A stretch of DNA of 19,257 bases, taken from NCBI GenBank assembly GCA_964445115.1, contig CAYUJU010000047.1, positions 1 to 19,257 of the forward strand, in the 5' to 3' direction. The notes below the pieces were generated by a model. It was not told where the DNA came from, made no database searches, and worked only from the letters and a program-made list of their open reading frames with translations. Positions within the stretch are counted from its first letter, which is position 1, and the number at the start of each line of letters is the position of its first letter. The DNA comes from CAIJXJ01 sp964445115 (GTDB lineage Bacteria > Pseudomonadota > Gammaproteobacteria > Burkholderiales > Methylophilaceae). Below, one piece after another: positions 1-7,892 of the stretch. Both the position numbers and the translations under genes were made by a program.

Positions 1-1201
1 AGGCCTGGCCGCTGCGGTAGATGTTCTGGTTGTCGTCGAGGGCGATCATGAGGTTTTCGGTCTTTTTGTTCAGGAGGCTTATTGCCGTTTTGAACATCTC
101 GTCGCTGAAGTCCTGCCCCTCATCGATCAGGATGGCGTCGTACTGGAGGTTGTTTGTTTGCGCCTTGTCCAGGGCCAGCTGCACGACCGTGTCGTAGTAG
201 GCTTGGTCCGCCTTCTCGTATTGGACCTTTTCATTGAGGATCTTCGCGCAGAGCTCGAAGAAGTGCATCACCTCGACGCCGCCATCGCCCAAGGGGACCT
301 TCTTGTCGGAAAGAAGTCTTTTGATGTAGTTGACGAGGGTGATGTTGTAGCAGACAAAGAGGATGTTCTTGATCTCTGGGTTGTACTGTTTGAGAAGGGC
401 CGCCCGGTGTACGAGGACGAGGGTCTTGCCGCAGCCCGAGGGGCCCGTGACGATGCGGTGGCCGCCCTCGATCCTGCGGGCCAGGGCCTCCTGGTTGTGG
501 TCGAGGACCCTGAGGCGGCGTTTGTCTTCCTCGTGCTTTTCTTTGGCACCCCTTTCGGGCAGCTCGATGCGGACGACGGGAAAGAGCAATGCCTTGAGGC
601 GCGCCATTTCCCTGGGTGTGACCTGGAAGCTGAACTGGGGCACGAACATCTTCTTGAGGGCATCAAGGAAGCAGCGGCCCGAGGGGTCGGCCCAGTGGTC
701 CGATTGGGGGTGCAGGTCGTCGCAGAAGAAGATCCTGTCGGGGTCGATTATTTTGTGTAGGTTTTTCTGCTTGTACTCGTACTTGTTGATGTTGGGGAAG
801 ACGACACCGCAATTCACGGGGATTTTGACCTTGCCCTGGAAGCGCGGGTCGGAGGAAAGAAGGACACCGTCCTTTTTCATCTTGTCCATGATGTCGGCGA
901 AGTAGTCCCTGGCCTGCTGGTAGGGGTTGCGATTCCTCTCCGTCCTGCCGCCCATGTCCAAGACGAAGTACTGGGGGTCGGCCTCGCGGATCTGCTCCAA
1001 TGCCCAGTCCTTGACCTCGAAGATGACGAGGCCCACCTCGTCGGAGAAGAGAAGAAAGTCGGGCTCCTTACCTTGGATGTCGGACAGGTACCAGGAGAGG
1101 AAGCGGCTGTCGGGCCGGGCTACCCGTTCGAGGAAGCGGTAGAATTGCCGCTCGCCGTCGGTCTTGAACCGTTCCACGTCGCTGGGGATCATGGTGGCCA
1201 T
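1..1201 (-). CDS. NERD-domain / UvrD-type helicase, C-terminus beyond window
   Basis: The visible 400 residues join an N-terminal NERD (nuclease-related) domain to a superfamily 1 helicase ATPase. The NERD part shows PDFLLF (47-52) followed by FEVKDW (61-66), the usual acidic/EVK nuclease core. The helicase part has Walker A GPSGCGKT (253-260), Walker B/motif II DEGQDF (360-365) and motif III-like ALDDNQNIY (387-395). Motifs IV-VI would lie beyond the left edge. Proteins of this architecture are cytoplasmic, predicted DNA processing enzymes often found in accessory or defence regions; substrate unknown. I chose the ATG ending at 1201 because MATMIPSD followed by a GE-rich helix is how the family usually begins; a second ATG lies at 1192. 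The frame stays open for roughly 60 codons upstream through a strongly palindromic stretch, so the start is not certain. Family assignment is firm; biological role is inference. Confidence 0.9.
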   Translation of the reverse strand, partial: MATMIPSDVERFKTDGERQFYRFLERVARPDSRFLSWYLSDIQGKEPDFLLFSDEVGLVIFEVKDWALEQIREADPQYFVLDMGGRTERNRNPYQQARDYFADIMDKMKKDGVLLSSDPRFQGKVKIPVNCGVVFPNINKYEYKQKNLHKIIDPDRIFFCDDLHPQSDHWADPSGRCFLDALKKMFVPQFSFQVTPREMARLKALLFPVVRIELPERGAKEKHEEDKRRLRVLDHNQEALARRIEGGHRIVTGPSGCGKTLVLVHRAALLKQYNPEIKNILFVCYNITLVNYIKRLLSDKKVPLGDGGVEVMHFFELCAKILNEKVQYEKADQAYYDTVVQLALDKAQTNNLQYDAILIDEGQDFSDEMFKTAISLLNKKTENLMIALDDNQNIYRSGQA

Positions 1202-1226
1202 GAAGCGCTCACGGGGCTTGTATTGG

Positions 1227-1414
1227 GTCCTCTCGATGCCCGACGCGACGCTCGTCGGGATGGGCACCGAAAGGACAAGATATTCTCCAATGTTATCGGA
1301 TTGTTGCGTATCAATCCGGCACGCAGGAACCCCTGCGCAAGAGGTCCGGGGACCCTGTGCCGGGCTGCACCCAAGAGTTAATCAGGATTCAGCGGGTATG
1401 TTGATGCCCGAAGG
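1227..1414 (-). other. Cluster of stem-loops upstream of the helicase gene (possible structured leader RNA)
   Basis: Adjacent inverted repeats: 1227-1241 with 1262-1276 (15 base pairs), 1297-1303 with 1312-1318 (CGGATTG/CAATCCG), 1322-1327 with 1332-1337 (CGCAGG/CCTGCG), then shorter stems near 1345-1356, 1366-1379 and 1403-1414. In the 15-bp helix two positions are G-U pairs if read as minus-strand RNA but C-A mismatches on the plus strand, so the fold suits the minus-strand transcript, the same direction as the helicase gene 26 bases downstream. No known riboswitch class was recognised. It could be a leader, a small RNA or a palindromic repeat element. Confidence 0.4.
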
Positions 1415-2151
1415 GCAGCCAGTTTCCGAGGGGAAGGTAGCTATCATCAGCCGCCGATATCAGGCCCGTCAAGGTATTACCTGACATGGCAGCGTGTTTT
1501 AAGGCCAAGCCACTCTTATGCATTTAGGACGAGGAAATTATTTGCAAAAAGTCTGCCCGGGGCCCCGAAAAAAGCAGGCCTGGAGCGCCTGTGCCGCATG
1601 TTGATAGAAATCGACATCTATAAAGAAAATCCCGGACCGACAGGATATCGACCCGGGCTTCCTGGTTCATGCGTTCTCATGGCAGCGAAGTATCCCTTTT
1701 TGCGGTCATATCTAGCAAAATCGGAGTTATATTTCAATAATTATCAACACAAACCGTCGCATTATCTTTACTGAAAAAAAGGAAACTTTCATTGTGCATA
1801 CGACAGGCGTATGTCGCAGCATTGCATTTAGTTTATCACATCATCCACGTCTTTTGAGACAAGAGGCAAGAACGATGAACTGTTATGTCATTAATGGCAT
1901 TACTTGCCTATCACGTGCCTAGACGGGATGTCAAGAATGTCTCCTCGTGCGGCTTGCGGAAATAATCAACAGACTGCTTACAGATACCTCGAGGCTGGAA
2001 TCCTCTCGAAATATTCCACGTCATGATTGTTACACTGACGAGTGTCTTTGGCCCCCTTCCCCGATCCTTTATCTTCTGTTTGCATCCTGGATTTGCCGAG
2101 CAGTGCGTGTCCGACGCGCTTGTCCCTGCTGGTTTTTGATCGGCGGCATCG
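1415..2151. other. Gene-poor stretch
   Basis: No reading frame here has a convincing start site or recognisable protein. The sequence is AT-rich between about 1690 and 1900. The only local structure noted is a small inverted repeat CATACG/CGTATG (1797-1802 with 1808-1813). A GGGGCCCC palindrome followed by six A residues occurs near 1560-1575. Confidence 0.4.
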
Positions 2152-2328
2152 TCATAAGTTCGGCGAAATCCTCTCACCGCCTGCGGCACGGGCATCCTTC
2201 AGAACCGGCGGCGGCACGAAGCCGAGATACGCCGCAACGGCGCCGTTGAGAGACAATTCGTAATTTTTCTGCTGCAGCCGCTTCAAACGTCTGCCCTCCC
2301 AATCAAATTCCTGTAGGTGGAGGGCCAT
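2152..2328 (-). CDS. Small hypothetical protein, 58 aa
   Basis: A short frame begins at an ATG (2328) preceded at some distance by GGAGCTGAG and ends at 2152. The product begins MALHLQEFDWEG and has an amphipathic, charged first half followed by a hydrophobic stretch around NGAVAAYLGFVPPP. Its composition looks protein-like, while the same frame further upstream, where it would overlap the methyltransferase start, does not. It would be divergent from the methyltransferase gene with 47 bases between starts. I do not recognise the family; it could also be the tail of a decayed gene. Confidence 0.3.
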   Translation of the reverse strand: MALHLQEFDWEGRRLKRLQQKNYELSLNGAVAAYLGFVPPPVLKDARAAGGERISPNL

Positions 2329-2375
2329 AAGTATCGACTCAGCTCCTTCCGCCAATTCTCGCGGAGGGAGACGGG

Positions 2376-3383
2376 ATGGAGCGGTCAGAAAAGGAGCTGC
2401 CGATCGGCGCATTGACGGTCGGCAGCCTGTTTGCGGGCGTCGGGGGAATCTGTCTGGCATTTCGAGAGGCTGGATTTCGTGTGGCATGGGCCAATGAGTG
2501 GGACCGGCATGCCTGCAGAACTTACAAGGCCAATTTCCCCGACCATCGGTTGATCGAAGGGGACATCAATGGTGTTTGCCCGACGGATGCCGGCCCAGTC
2601 GACGTTCTCAGTTCTGGATTTCCGTGCCAGAGCTTTAGTATTGCGGGGCATCGTCTTGGCTTCGACGACGAAAACAGGGGCAAACTCTTTTTTGCGACGG
2701 CCCGCTTCGTTGCTGATTTACGCCCTCGGGCGTACCTGCTGGAAAACGTCAAAAACCTCGTCAGCCATGACAGGGGCAACACGATCCGGGTCATGGAGAA
2801 AACGCTCCGAGAACTCGGATACTCTTTCATTCCTTTCATCTTGGATGCGAGGAAGCATGGCAACATCCCGCAATGCCGACAGAGAATCTTCATCGTCGGG
2901 TTCCGCGACGAGGAGAACGGCGGTCCGTTGACCGATCAATTCAGGATTCCCGATCCCATCCCCCTTACTCTTACTGTCAGCGATTGTCTCTCCCGGGCAC
3001 CCGTTGCGGACAAATACTTCCTGCCGGACGGCTCGTACATGCACCCCCACTTTGCCAGGCTGGCCCTCTCCCGCAACACTCTTTACCAGTGGAGGCGATC
3101 CTACGTGCGGGAGAACAGATCGTCCGCATGCCCTACCCTGACCGCCAACATGGGCAGTGGAGGTCATAATGTCCCTTTCCTGCTCGATGATCGGGGCATC
3201 CGGAAGCTGACCCCGGGCGAATGTTTCCGTTTTCAGGGGTTTCCCCATGACTTCGTCCTCCCGTCCGGCACGGCCGACTGCCATCTGTACAAACAGGCCG
3301 GCAATTCCGTCGTCGTGCCGGTCGTCCGGAGGATTGCGGAAGAGATCGCAAGAGTGCTCACCGGCGGGACGACCAGGCCCTGA
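2376..3383 (+). CDS. DNA (cytosine-5-)-methyltransferase
   Basis: Transfers a methyl group from S-adenosylmethionine to C5 of cytosine in a specific DNA sequence. The 335 residues contain the expected motifs in order: SAM-binding LFAGVGG (18-24), catalytic GFPCQSFS (81-88, nucleophile Cys84), ENVKNL (123-128), QCRQRIFIVGF (166-176), and the C-terminal LTPGECFRFQGFP (278-290) and QAGNSVVVPVV (307-317). Residues about 180-275 hold the short target-recognition region, so sequence specificity cannot be read off. Length is typical and no motif is missing, so it should be active. The ATG follows GGAGGGAGACGG, a good ribosome binding site. No restriction endonuclease or Vsr gene is next to it; the convergent gene downstream is not a recognisable nuclease, so this looks like an orphan methyltransferase, as often carried by plasmids and phages. 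Confidence 0.96.
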   Translation: MERSEKELPIGALTVGSLFAGVGGICLAFREAGFRVAWANEWDRHACRTYKANFPDHRLIEGDINGVCPTDAGPVDVLSSGFPCQSFSIAGHRLGFDDENRGKLFFATARFVADLRPRAYLLENVKNLVSHDRGNTIRVMEKTLRELGYSFIPFILDARKHGNIPQCRQRIFIVGFRDEENGGPLTDQFRIPDPIPLTLTVSDCLSRAPVADKYFLPDGSYMHPHFARLALSRNTLYQWRRSYVRENRSSACPTLTANMGSGGHNVPFLLDDRGIRKLTPGECFRFQGFPHDFVLPSGTADCHLYKQAGNSVVVPVVRRIAEEIARVLTGGTTRP

Positions 3384-3461
3384 CGCCTAATTCCCATCCA
3401 CAAGTGCTTCTTAGGAATAACTTATGACGTGATAGAAGGCTTCGGCCATCGATTCTACCTG

Positions 3462-4418
3462 CTATTGTAACGTTTCGGGCCCCTCGACTGCCGGCACTTG
3501 CCTTCCTCCCTTGTCGAATAGGGCCTGCTCGACCAGGCGGAGGCGATCCGGCCGCCCCATGCAGGCACTGCAGACGGCGTAGACGCAGCCCCCGGCACGG
3601 CCGGGCCTCATCAACACGCCGCCGGTGGCTATGGGAGTACCGCCGCACAGGGTACAACCCGGCAGGCTTTTGATCGTCTCCCAGATTATCCGCCGCACCT
3701 CGGGCCGTTCGCTGTCCGATGGCGGGGCGGGACACAGATTGTATACGGCGGCGCCGGGCCCCTGATCGACCTCGACCAAGCGAAATGCCCCGCCCTTCAG
3801 GGCGGCAAGAACGAGGTACGCTTCGCGCAGCGTCGGCTTGAACGCCTCGAGGCTCTCAGCCAGGCTGCGGGGGCTGACCCGGTCATGTGCCGGGATCGGG
3901 ACGATGCCGGTGTCCCCGCAGGCGGCAATCAGAGCTGCGATCGCCTTCGAATCTTTGCAGAGCTTCCGTACGACACCCGCCTTCGCTCCCGCGGGCCCGT
4001 CCAGGGACAGCAGGTACTCGCAGTCTGTAGGGATCCACCGCCCCACGGGCTCAGGGGATTCCGTGTAGTGCTCGAGTGCGACCGGCTCAAGGGCACGCAC
4101 CATCAGCAGGGCGTGAATCGTGCCCGGGGCGGCACTCCGGAGGAACAAGCCTCTTGCGCTGCCGTCCCGGTCGGATAGTTCCAGCCACACGGAAGGAAAA
4201 GGCAGTGCGGCCCCCACGGGGTTCGCGCCGAAGCATTCCGATGGGTCGGCGGGGAACCGCTTCCCTATTCCTCCCAGCAGATCAGACGGGTTTTCGACAA
4301 GCACTGCAGTGGCTTTATCGATCAGGGGGATGACGCCCGACAGATAGCCGCTGAGGCCTGGACAGGCCTCAGCCGACATCGTCATGAGTGCGGTCAAGTC
4401 ACGAACGACCTCTCTCAT
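3462..4418 (-). CDS. Hypothetical protein with C-terminal zinc-ribbon-like motif
   Basis: A 318-residue protein of unrecognised family. The N-terminal half is mixed helix and strand without a signal peptide or membrane segment. The C-terminus has CTLC (255-258) and CSAC (283-286), spaced like a four-cysteine zinc ribbon. The ATG at 4418 is preceded by AAGGAAGG, a clear ribosome binding site. It is the third gene of a minus-strand group: the DUF3137-like gene ends 53 bases upstream, so co-transcription with it and the lemA-like gene is likely. It converges on the methyltransferase gene with about 80 bases between stops. The reading frame is well supported by codon use (GC-rich third positions); function is unknown. 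Confidence 0.75.
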   Translation of the reverse strand: MREVVRDLTALMTMSAEACPGLSGYLSGVIPLIDKATAVLVENPSDLLGGIGKRFPADPSECFGANPVGAALPFPSVWLELSDRDGSARGLFLRSAAPGTIHALLMVRALEPVALEHYTESPEPVGRWIPTDCEYLLSLDGPAGAKAGVVRKLCKDSKAIAALIAACGDTGIVPIPAHDRVSPRSLAESLEAFKPTLREAYLVLAALKGGAFRLVEVDQGPGAAVYNLCPAPPSDSERPEVRRIIWETIKSLPGCTLCGGTPIATGGVLMRPGRAGGCVYAVCSACMGRPDRLRLVEQALFDKGGRQVPAVEGPETLQ

Positions 4419-4471
4419 TGGGACCTTCCTTTCTTTCCGTTCTGAACGGCATCTGTCTTTTCGAGCGACTC

Positions 4472-5509
4472 TTATTCGTCAGATTCGTTTTGCGGTTCGA
4501 TTTTCTCCACGGATCCGTCCAGGCCCACCGTCCAGATCCTGTTGTGCAGGTCCAGGCCGTCGATGATGTCCAGGATCCGCTTCAACCGCCGGTAGACCGA
4601 CAGTGCAGCGTCCCTATCGATCCTCCCGGCCTGAAGCGAGCAGAGGCTCTCCCAGCCGTCCAGCGCCACGTAGACCCTCCCGTCGGCAAACGACAGGGAG
4701 AACCCGCCGATCCGTCCCCGAAGCGCCTTGACGCGCTCCATCATCCTTGGGGTCAGGAGGTAGCGCGCCTCGATCTGGTCCCACGAGCGGACGCTAAACA
4801 TCGCCTCCCATTCCGGATCCTCGAGATGGACGGCCTCGGCGCCGGACCCGCAGCCGCCGTTTACGACGGTCGTCCCGCGAAAAGGCTTGTTCATGGCCGC
4901 GGAGAGAATGATCCCTTGGAAAATGTCGTATTCGCGCCTCTCCCAGTGCCACTCCGTGCGCCATTCCGTATGGCAGGTGCTGTTGCCGTCGTCGTTGGTT
5001 TCCCATACGGTTTCCGGCACCTCCTCGGCTACCAGTTCCTCGCGCTCCTCGATCGCGTGGACACGGGACAGCCTGAAATCGACCCGGCCGACAAGACCCT
5101 GGATCCCGTCGCAGCCGGAATATTGATCCGGCTCGGGGAACAGGCCCATGGCTCGAAACTCCGCTTCCGGGAGAACGGCATCCGGATCGTACCGGGGCCT
5201 GTCGACCAAGGCGGCCAGCACCGCGGGAACTATGTAACGTTTAAACCGGGCCTCCAGGGCCTGTTGATCGCTCCTGAGGGAACAGGCAACCGCGATACCC
5301 GGAACGATGGCCAGGATGACCCCGACGATGACGGCGCCGGCCCAGGCACAAAGGGCTATAAGACCCAGCCCGGCCGCGACGGCCAGGACAAGATCTCGCT
5401 CGAATTTTGCTTCCTTCTCGAGCCTTTCGCGCTCGATCCCGGCAAGCGTCCTGCCGAGGCTGCCGCAGAGTACGGAGTCGAACCGCTCGGATCTTTCGTC
5501 CCGGCTCAT
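4472..5509 (-). CDS. DUF3137-like membrane protein
   Basis: A 345-residue protein with a charged N-terminal segment, two closely spaced hydrophobic segments (about residues 40-56 and 57-77) forming a membrane hairpin, and a long soluble C-terminal domain. This layout, the general look of the sequence and the direct coupling to a lemA gene match proteins annotated as DUF3137, which commonly sit next to lemA. Its ATG (5509-5507) overlaps the lemA stop in an ATGA arrangement, implying translational coupling, and it decides the start: the frame is open much further upstream but that part is the antisense of lemA. The molecular function of the family is not established; it probably acts at the inner membrane with the LemA protein. 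Assignment rests on architecture plus context rather than on a catalytic motif. Confidence 0.75.
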   Translation of the reverse strand: MSRDERSERFDSVLCGSLGRTLAGIERERLEKEAKFERDLVLAVAAGLGLIALCAWAGAVIVGVILAIVPGIAVACSLRSDQQALEARFKRYIVPAVLAALVDRPRYDPDAVLPEAEFRAMGLFPEPDQYSGCDGIQGLVGRVDFRLSRVHAIEEREELVAEEVPETVWETNDDGNSTCHTEWRTEWHWERREYDIFQGIILSAAMNKPFRGTTVVNGGCGSGAEAVHLEDPEWEAMFSVRSWDQIEARYLLTPRMMERVKALRGRIGGFSLSFADGRVYVALDGWESLCSLQAGRIDRDAALSVYRRLKRILDIIDGLDLHNRIWTVGLDGSVEKIEPQNESDE

Positions 5510-6075
5510 CGGGCCCTCTTGTCGAAGAGATCCTTTATGGCCGCCGGGCTGCGCTCCTCTTCCTTTGCCCGAAACATCTCCTTGCGCTGCATGTCCAGCA
5601 TCGAGGCGGCGAGGCGGGAGGGAAACATCTCGCAGGCGTTGTTGTACTGCCTCACCGCGGCATTGTAGAACCTGCGGGCGGCCTGGATATTGTCCTCGAC
5701 TTCGTTGAGGGTGGCCTGCAGGTGCAGGAAGTTGCGGCTCGCTTTGAGGTCCGGGTAGTTTTCGGCCACCGCGAAAAGAGCCTTGAGGCCCGCGCCGATG
5801 TTGCGATCGAGGGACTCCCGTTCGGGGCTGCCGACGGCATGCCGGCCGACCTCGGTGCGCCACCGGGTCAGATCCTCCATGAGCGTACGCTCGTGGTCCG
5901 CGTAGCGCCCCACGGCCTCGACGGCCCGGGGGATCAGATCGTAGCGCCTCTTCAGCTGGACATCGATGCCGCCGTACGCCTCGTCGACCGTGTTTTTCCT
6001 GCCGACGACGGAATTGTAGAGAACCGTCACCCCCATCAGCACTGCAAAGACAACAATAAAGAGAAAGATTGCCAC
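5506..6075 (-). CDS. lemA: LemA family protein
   Basis: A 189-residue protein with an N-terminal hydrophobic segment (roughly residues 1-18) acting as membrane anchor, followed by a long helical domain. The family signature is plain: YNSVVGRKNTVDEAYGGIDV then QLKRRYDLIPRAVEAV, and the later ENYPDLKAS and QYNNACEMFPSRLAA segments. LemA proteins are membrane-anchored helical bundles of unclear function. Two GTG codons are possible: the one at 6081 is part of the ribosome binding site AAGGAGG itself, so the GTG at 6075, five bases after AGGAGG, is the better start. It is first in an operon with the DUF3137-like gene and probably the zinc-ribbon gene. No terminator separates them. Confidence 0.9.
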   Translation of the reverse strand: MAIFLFIVVFAVLMGVTVLYNSVVGRKNTVDEAYGGIDVQLKRRYDLIPRAVEAVGRYADHERTLMEDLTRWRTEVGRHAVGSPERESLDRNIGAGLKALFAVAENYPDLKASRNFLHLQATLNEVEDNIQAARRFYNAAVRQYNNACEMFPSRLAASMLDMQRKEMFRAKEEERSPAAIKDLFDKRAR

Positions 6076-6340
6076 GAGCACCTCCTTGCCACGATGTTTC
6101 TCCCGGATTCAAACTGCTCCATGGAGCCCGAAGGTGATGCACAACCTTCGCGGCCCCAGTCCTGTCCTGCCTGGCAGTATGTCTATGCACGCAAGGGGAT
6201 TCATTGCGGTGTGAATTTATCAAGCGGGGTTGAGCGAAACGCGGCTGAAAGGCGGTTGAAACTCTCGAAGAGAAGAATGTCTCTTCGTTTCGGCGGCGGG
6301 TATGGTTTTCTCGCGACCTGACGGGTTGGTCCGGCAGGGC

Positions 6341-6733
6341 CTACTCCAGGTTGGAGAGCCCGAGATCATCTGTCCTGTCTTTCTCCGCAGTTTCTTGAAG
6401 ACGAAGTGCCGGGCGTTCGGCGATGCCCTTGACCCGGCTCAGGGCCCGCACGTCCGCGGATGCGGCGCAAGACTCGACCGCGGGCGCCTCGCAACCGACC
6501 TCCCTTGAATCTCGAGCCCTATTCGGGACCCCCTTCGGCCTTCCCGTCTTGTAGGGGATTTTGTTTGCCTCGAGCATGCTGTCGATCTCGTCCCCGGTGA
6601 GGTTGCGCAGGATGTATTCCACTCCCATCTCGAGGATGACCTGCCTGTCGTGCGGACGATAACGCAGCAGCTTCCGATACGTATCGGGGCTCTGGAAGTG
6701 GGCGATCACCTTCCTTTCCCTTCTTCTATCCAT
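6341..6733 (-). CDS. Hypothetical basic protein, 130 aa
   Basis: The product starts MDRRRERKVIAHFQSPDTYR and contains a helical stretch (LTGDEIDSMLEANKIPYKTG) leading to a basic GRPKG element at about residue 64, resembling an AT-hook-type minor-groove contact. The C-terminal third is Ala/Arg-rich and looks disordered. The ATG at 6733 follows GGCAGGGGAGA. It lies upstream of the lemA operon on the same strand with about 265 bases between, so independent transcription is possible. I do not recognise the family. DNA binding is only a suggestion from the basic motif. Confidence 0.55.
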   Translation of the reverse strand: MDRRRERKVIAHFQSPDTYRKLLRYRPHDRQVILEMGVEYILRNLTGDEIDSMLEANKIPYKTGRPKGVPNRARDSREVGCEAPAVESCAASADVRALSRVKGIAERPALRLQETAEKDRTDDLGLSNLE

Positions 6734-7103
6734 TCTCCCCTGCCCTTCTCATCCTCTTATGCTGTCTTCGCCGACATGCGATTTTATCGTCGACAGACCG
6801 CTGGCCTTTACAGTGCGATGTCCGTAACCGCATAGTCTCTACGGATTTCCACCGTGTTTCCGTAAGAGTCGGCAATAAACAGGCATCGGAAAGGGCAGGA
6901 TTGACCGAAACAAGGCCTTCTTTTCTATGATTGGGTTTGAAATGGAACTGAACCTGCGGGATGGAAATAAAGACGCGGAATACTCAGAGAGTGAAGAATT
7001 CTCGTGATTTATAAAAGCATCGGGGATGGAATGAGAGCGCTTGAAACCTGTTCATGTTCGTCCTTGCTCCTTTTGGGGCAGTAGAATAAGCGGGTTTTCC
7101 ATT

Positions 7104-7123
7104 AAACGGTAAATCCGTTTTTT
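7104..7123 (+). terminator. Weak rho-independent terminator candidate
   Basis: AAACGG (7104-7109) pairs with CCGTTT (7115-7120) around a five-base loop and is followed by further T residues. The stem is only six base pairs and no gene is assigned just upstream on the plus strand, so its role is doubtful. Confidence 0.3.
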
Positions 7124-7510
7124 ACGAAAGCCGAAATTCCACTCTCCTCGTAGTCCAGGCCGGACGCGCAAGGGTGTCCGGAGCACCCCGCCGGAACCCC
7201 GTTCCGGCTCCCCTGTCCTTCGCCCGGTTACCGGCATAATGCCCGTGAGACCTCAGGGCTCACTCGCCCTGCACGTATCGAAGGCTATGACATTTCCATC
7301 GTCAATGTATCGAGGTCCTTCAGATTATTGCGTGAGGATCCCTCGAGCAACGTATCGAAGCCCCATCATGACAGACCTCCAGACGTACGTATTCCTCGGC
7401 CACCGCCGTCGTGATGCAGAGGCGAGTGCCGGGGACCCCCATCTCGCCACCCGCTTTGCGGGTTGGCTCGCTTCCCCCATGGCCTCTGCAGCCACCCGAA
7501 ATTAAACACG

Positions 7511-7566
7511 GTTTTTTCGCTCAAACGCAACGCGGCGATATTCGAACGCACGAATGCTCGACCACA
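7511..7566. repeat. Outlying copies of replicon repeats (CGAAAAAAC and TGCTCGACCACA)
   Basis: GTTTTTTCG at 7511-7519 is the reverse complement of the CGAAAAAAC motif found four times at 11541-11697. TGCTCGACCACA at 7555-7566 matches 12 bases of the 19-base repeats found four times at 9765-9869. Both sit about 0.4 kb beyond the end of rep. Confidence 0.4.
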
Positions 7567-7892
7567 GGGTGTGCTTTTTCGAACGCACAGAGCATCATCA
7601 CATTGAAATGCGGACAGCGCGCTTTGCTTCTAAAGCACTGACAAATACACAGCAGAGTTGCCGTTGATTGCAGCGATTCTCGCTTAACGGGATCCGAAAA
7701 CCATCGAAATGACCGTTTTCCGAATATGGGTTACTTCTACCCCAGGGAAGGAACGACTGAATCTTCTCGGTGCCGTTTTGTGCTTTTTTTAGGCATACTC
7801 ACCGGTGTTTCTCCCGGCCCAGTATCCGCTATGCCGGTCAGCCATCCTCCTCGATGCCCCGAGTTTCCGCCGGTGCTCGTCACTCTATCATT

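Larger units (their letters stand above)
6734..7892. other. Gene-poor region downstream of rep
   Basis: About 1.1 kb with no convincing gene. Short frames exist on both strands (for example minus 7052-7237) but none has a persuasive ribosome binding site or protein-like sequence. Noted inside: a small plus-strand terminator-like hairpin at 7104-7123, three spaced TATCGA boxes (7276, 7308, 7353), two direct TTCGAACGCAC copies (about 7541 and 7579), a reverse-strand CGAAAAAAC (7511-7519) and a TGCTCGACCACA box (7555-7566) matching the repeats upstream of rep. Confidence 0.4.

Noticed and set aside
158..905. Long plus-strand frames across the helicase region
   Set aside because: They are antisense to the NERD/helicase frame, which carries unmistakable motifs on the minus strand.
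4388..5668. 426-residue plus-strand frame
   Set aside because: Antisense of the DUF3137-like and lemA genes; composition (Pro/Arg/Gly-rich) is typical of a shadow.
5510..6223. N-terminal extension of the DUF3137-like frame
   Set aside because: It overlaps lemA in another frame, and the ATGA overlap start at 5509 explains the gene fully.
7276..7358. Three TATCGA boxes as possible iterons
   Set aside because: Spacing is irregular (32 and 45) and similarity does not extend beyond about ten bases.
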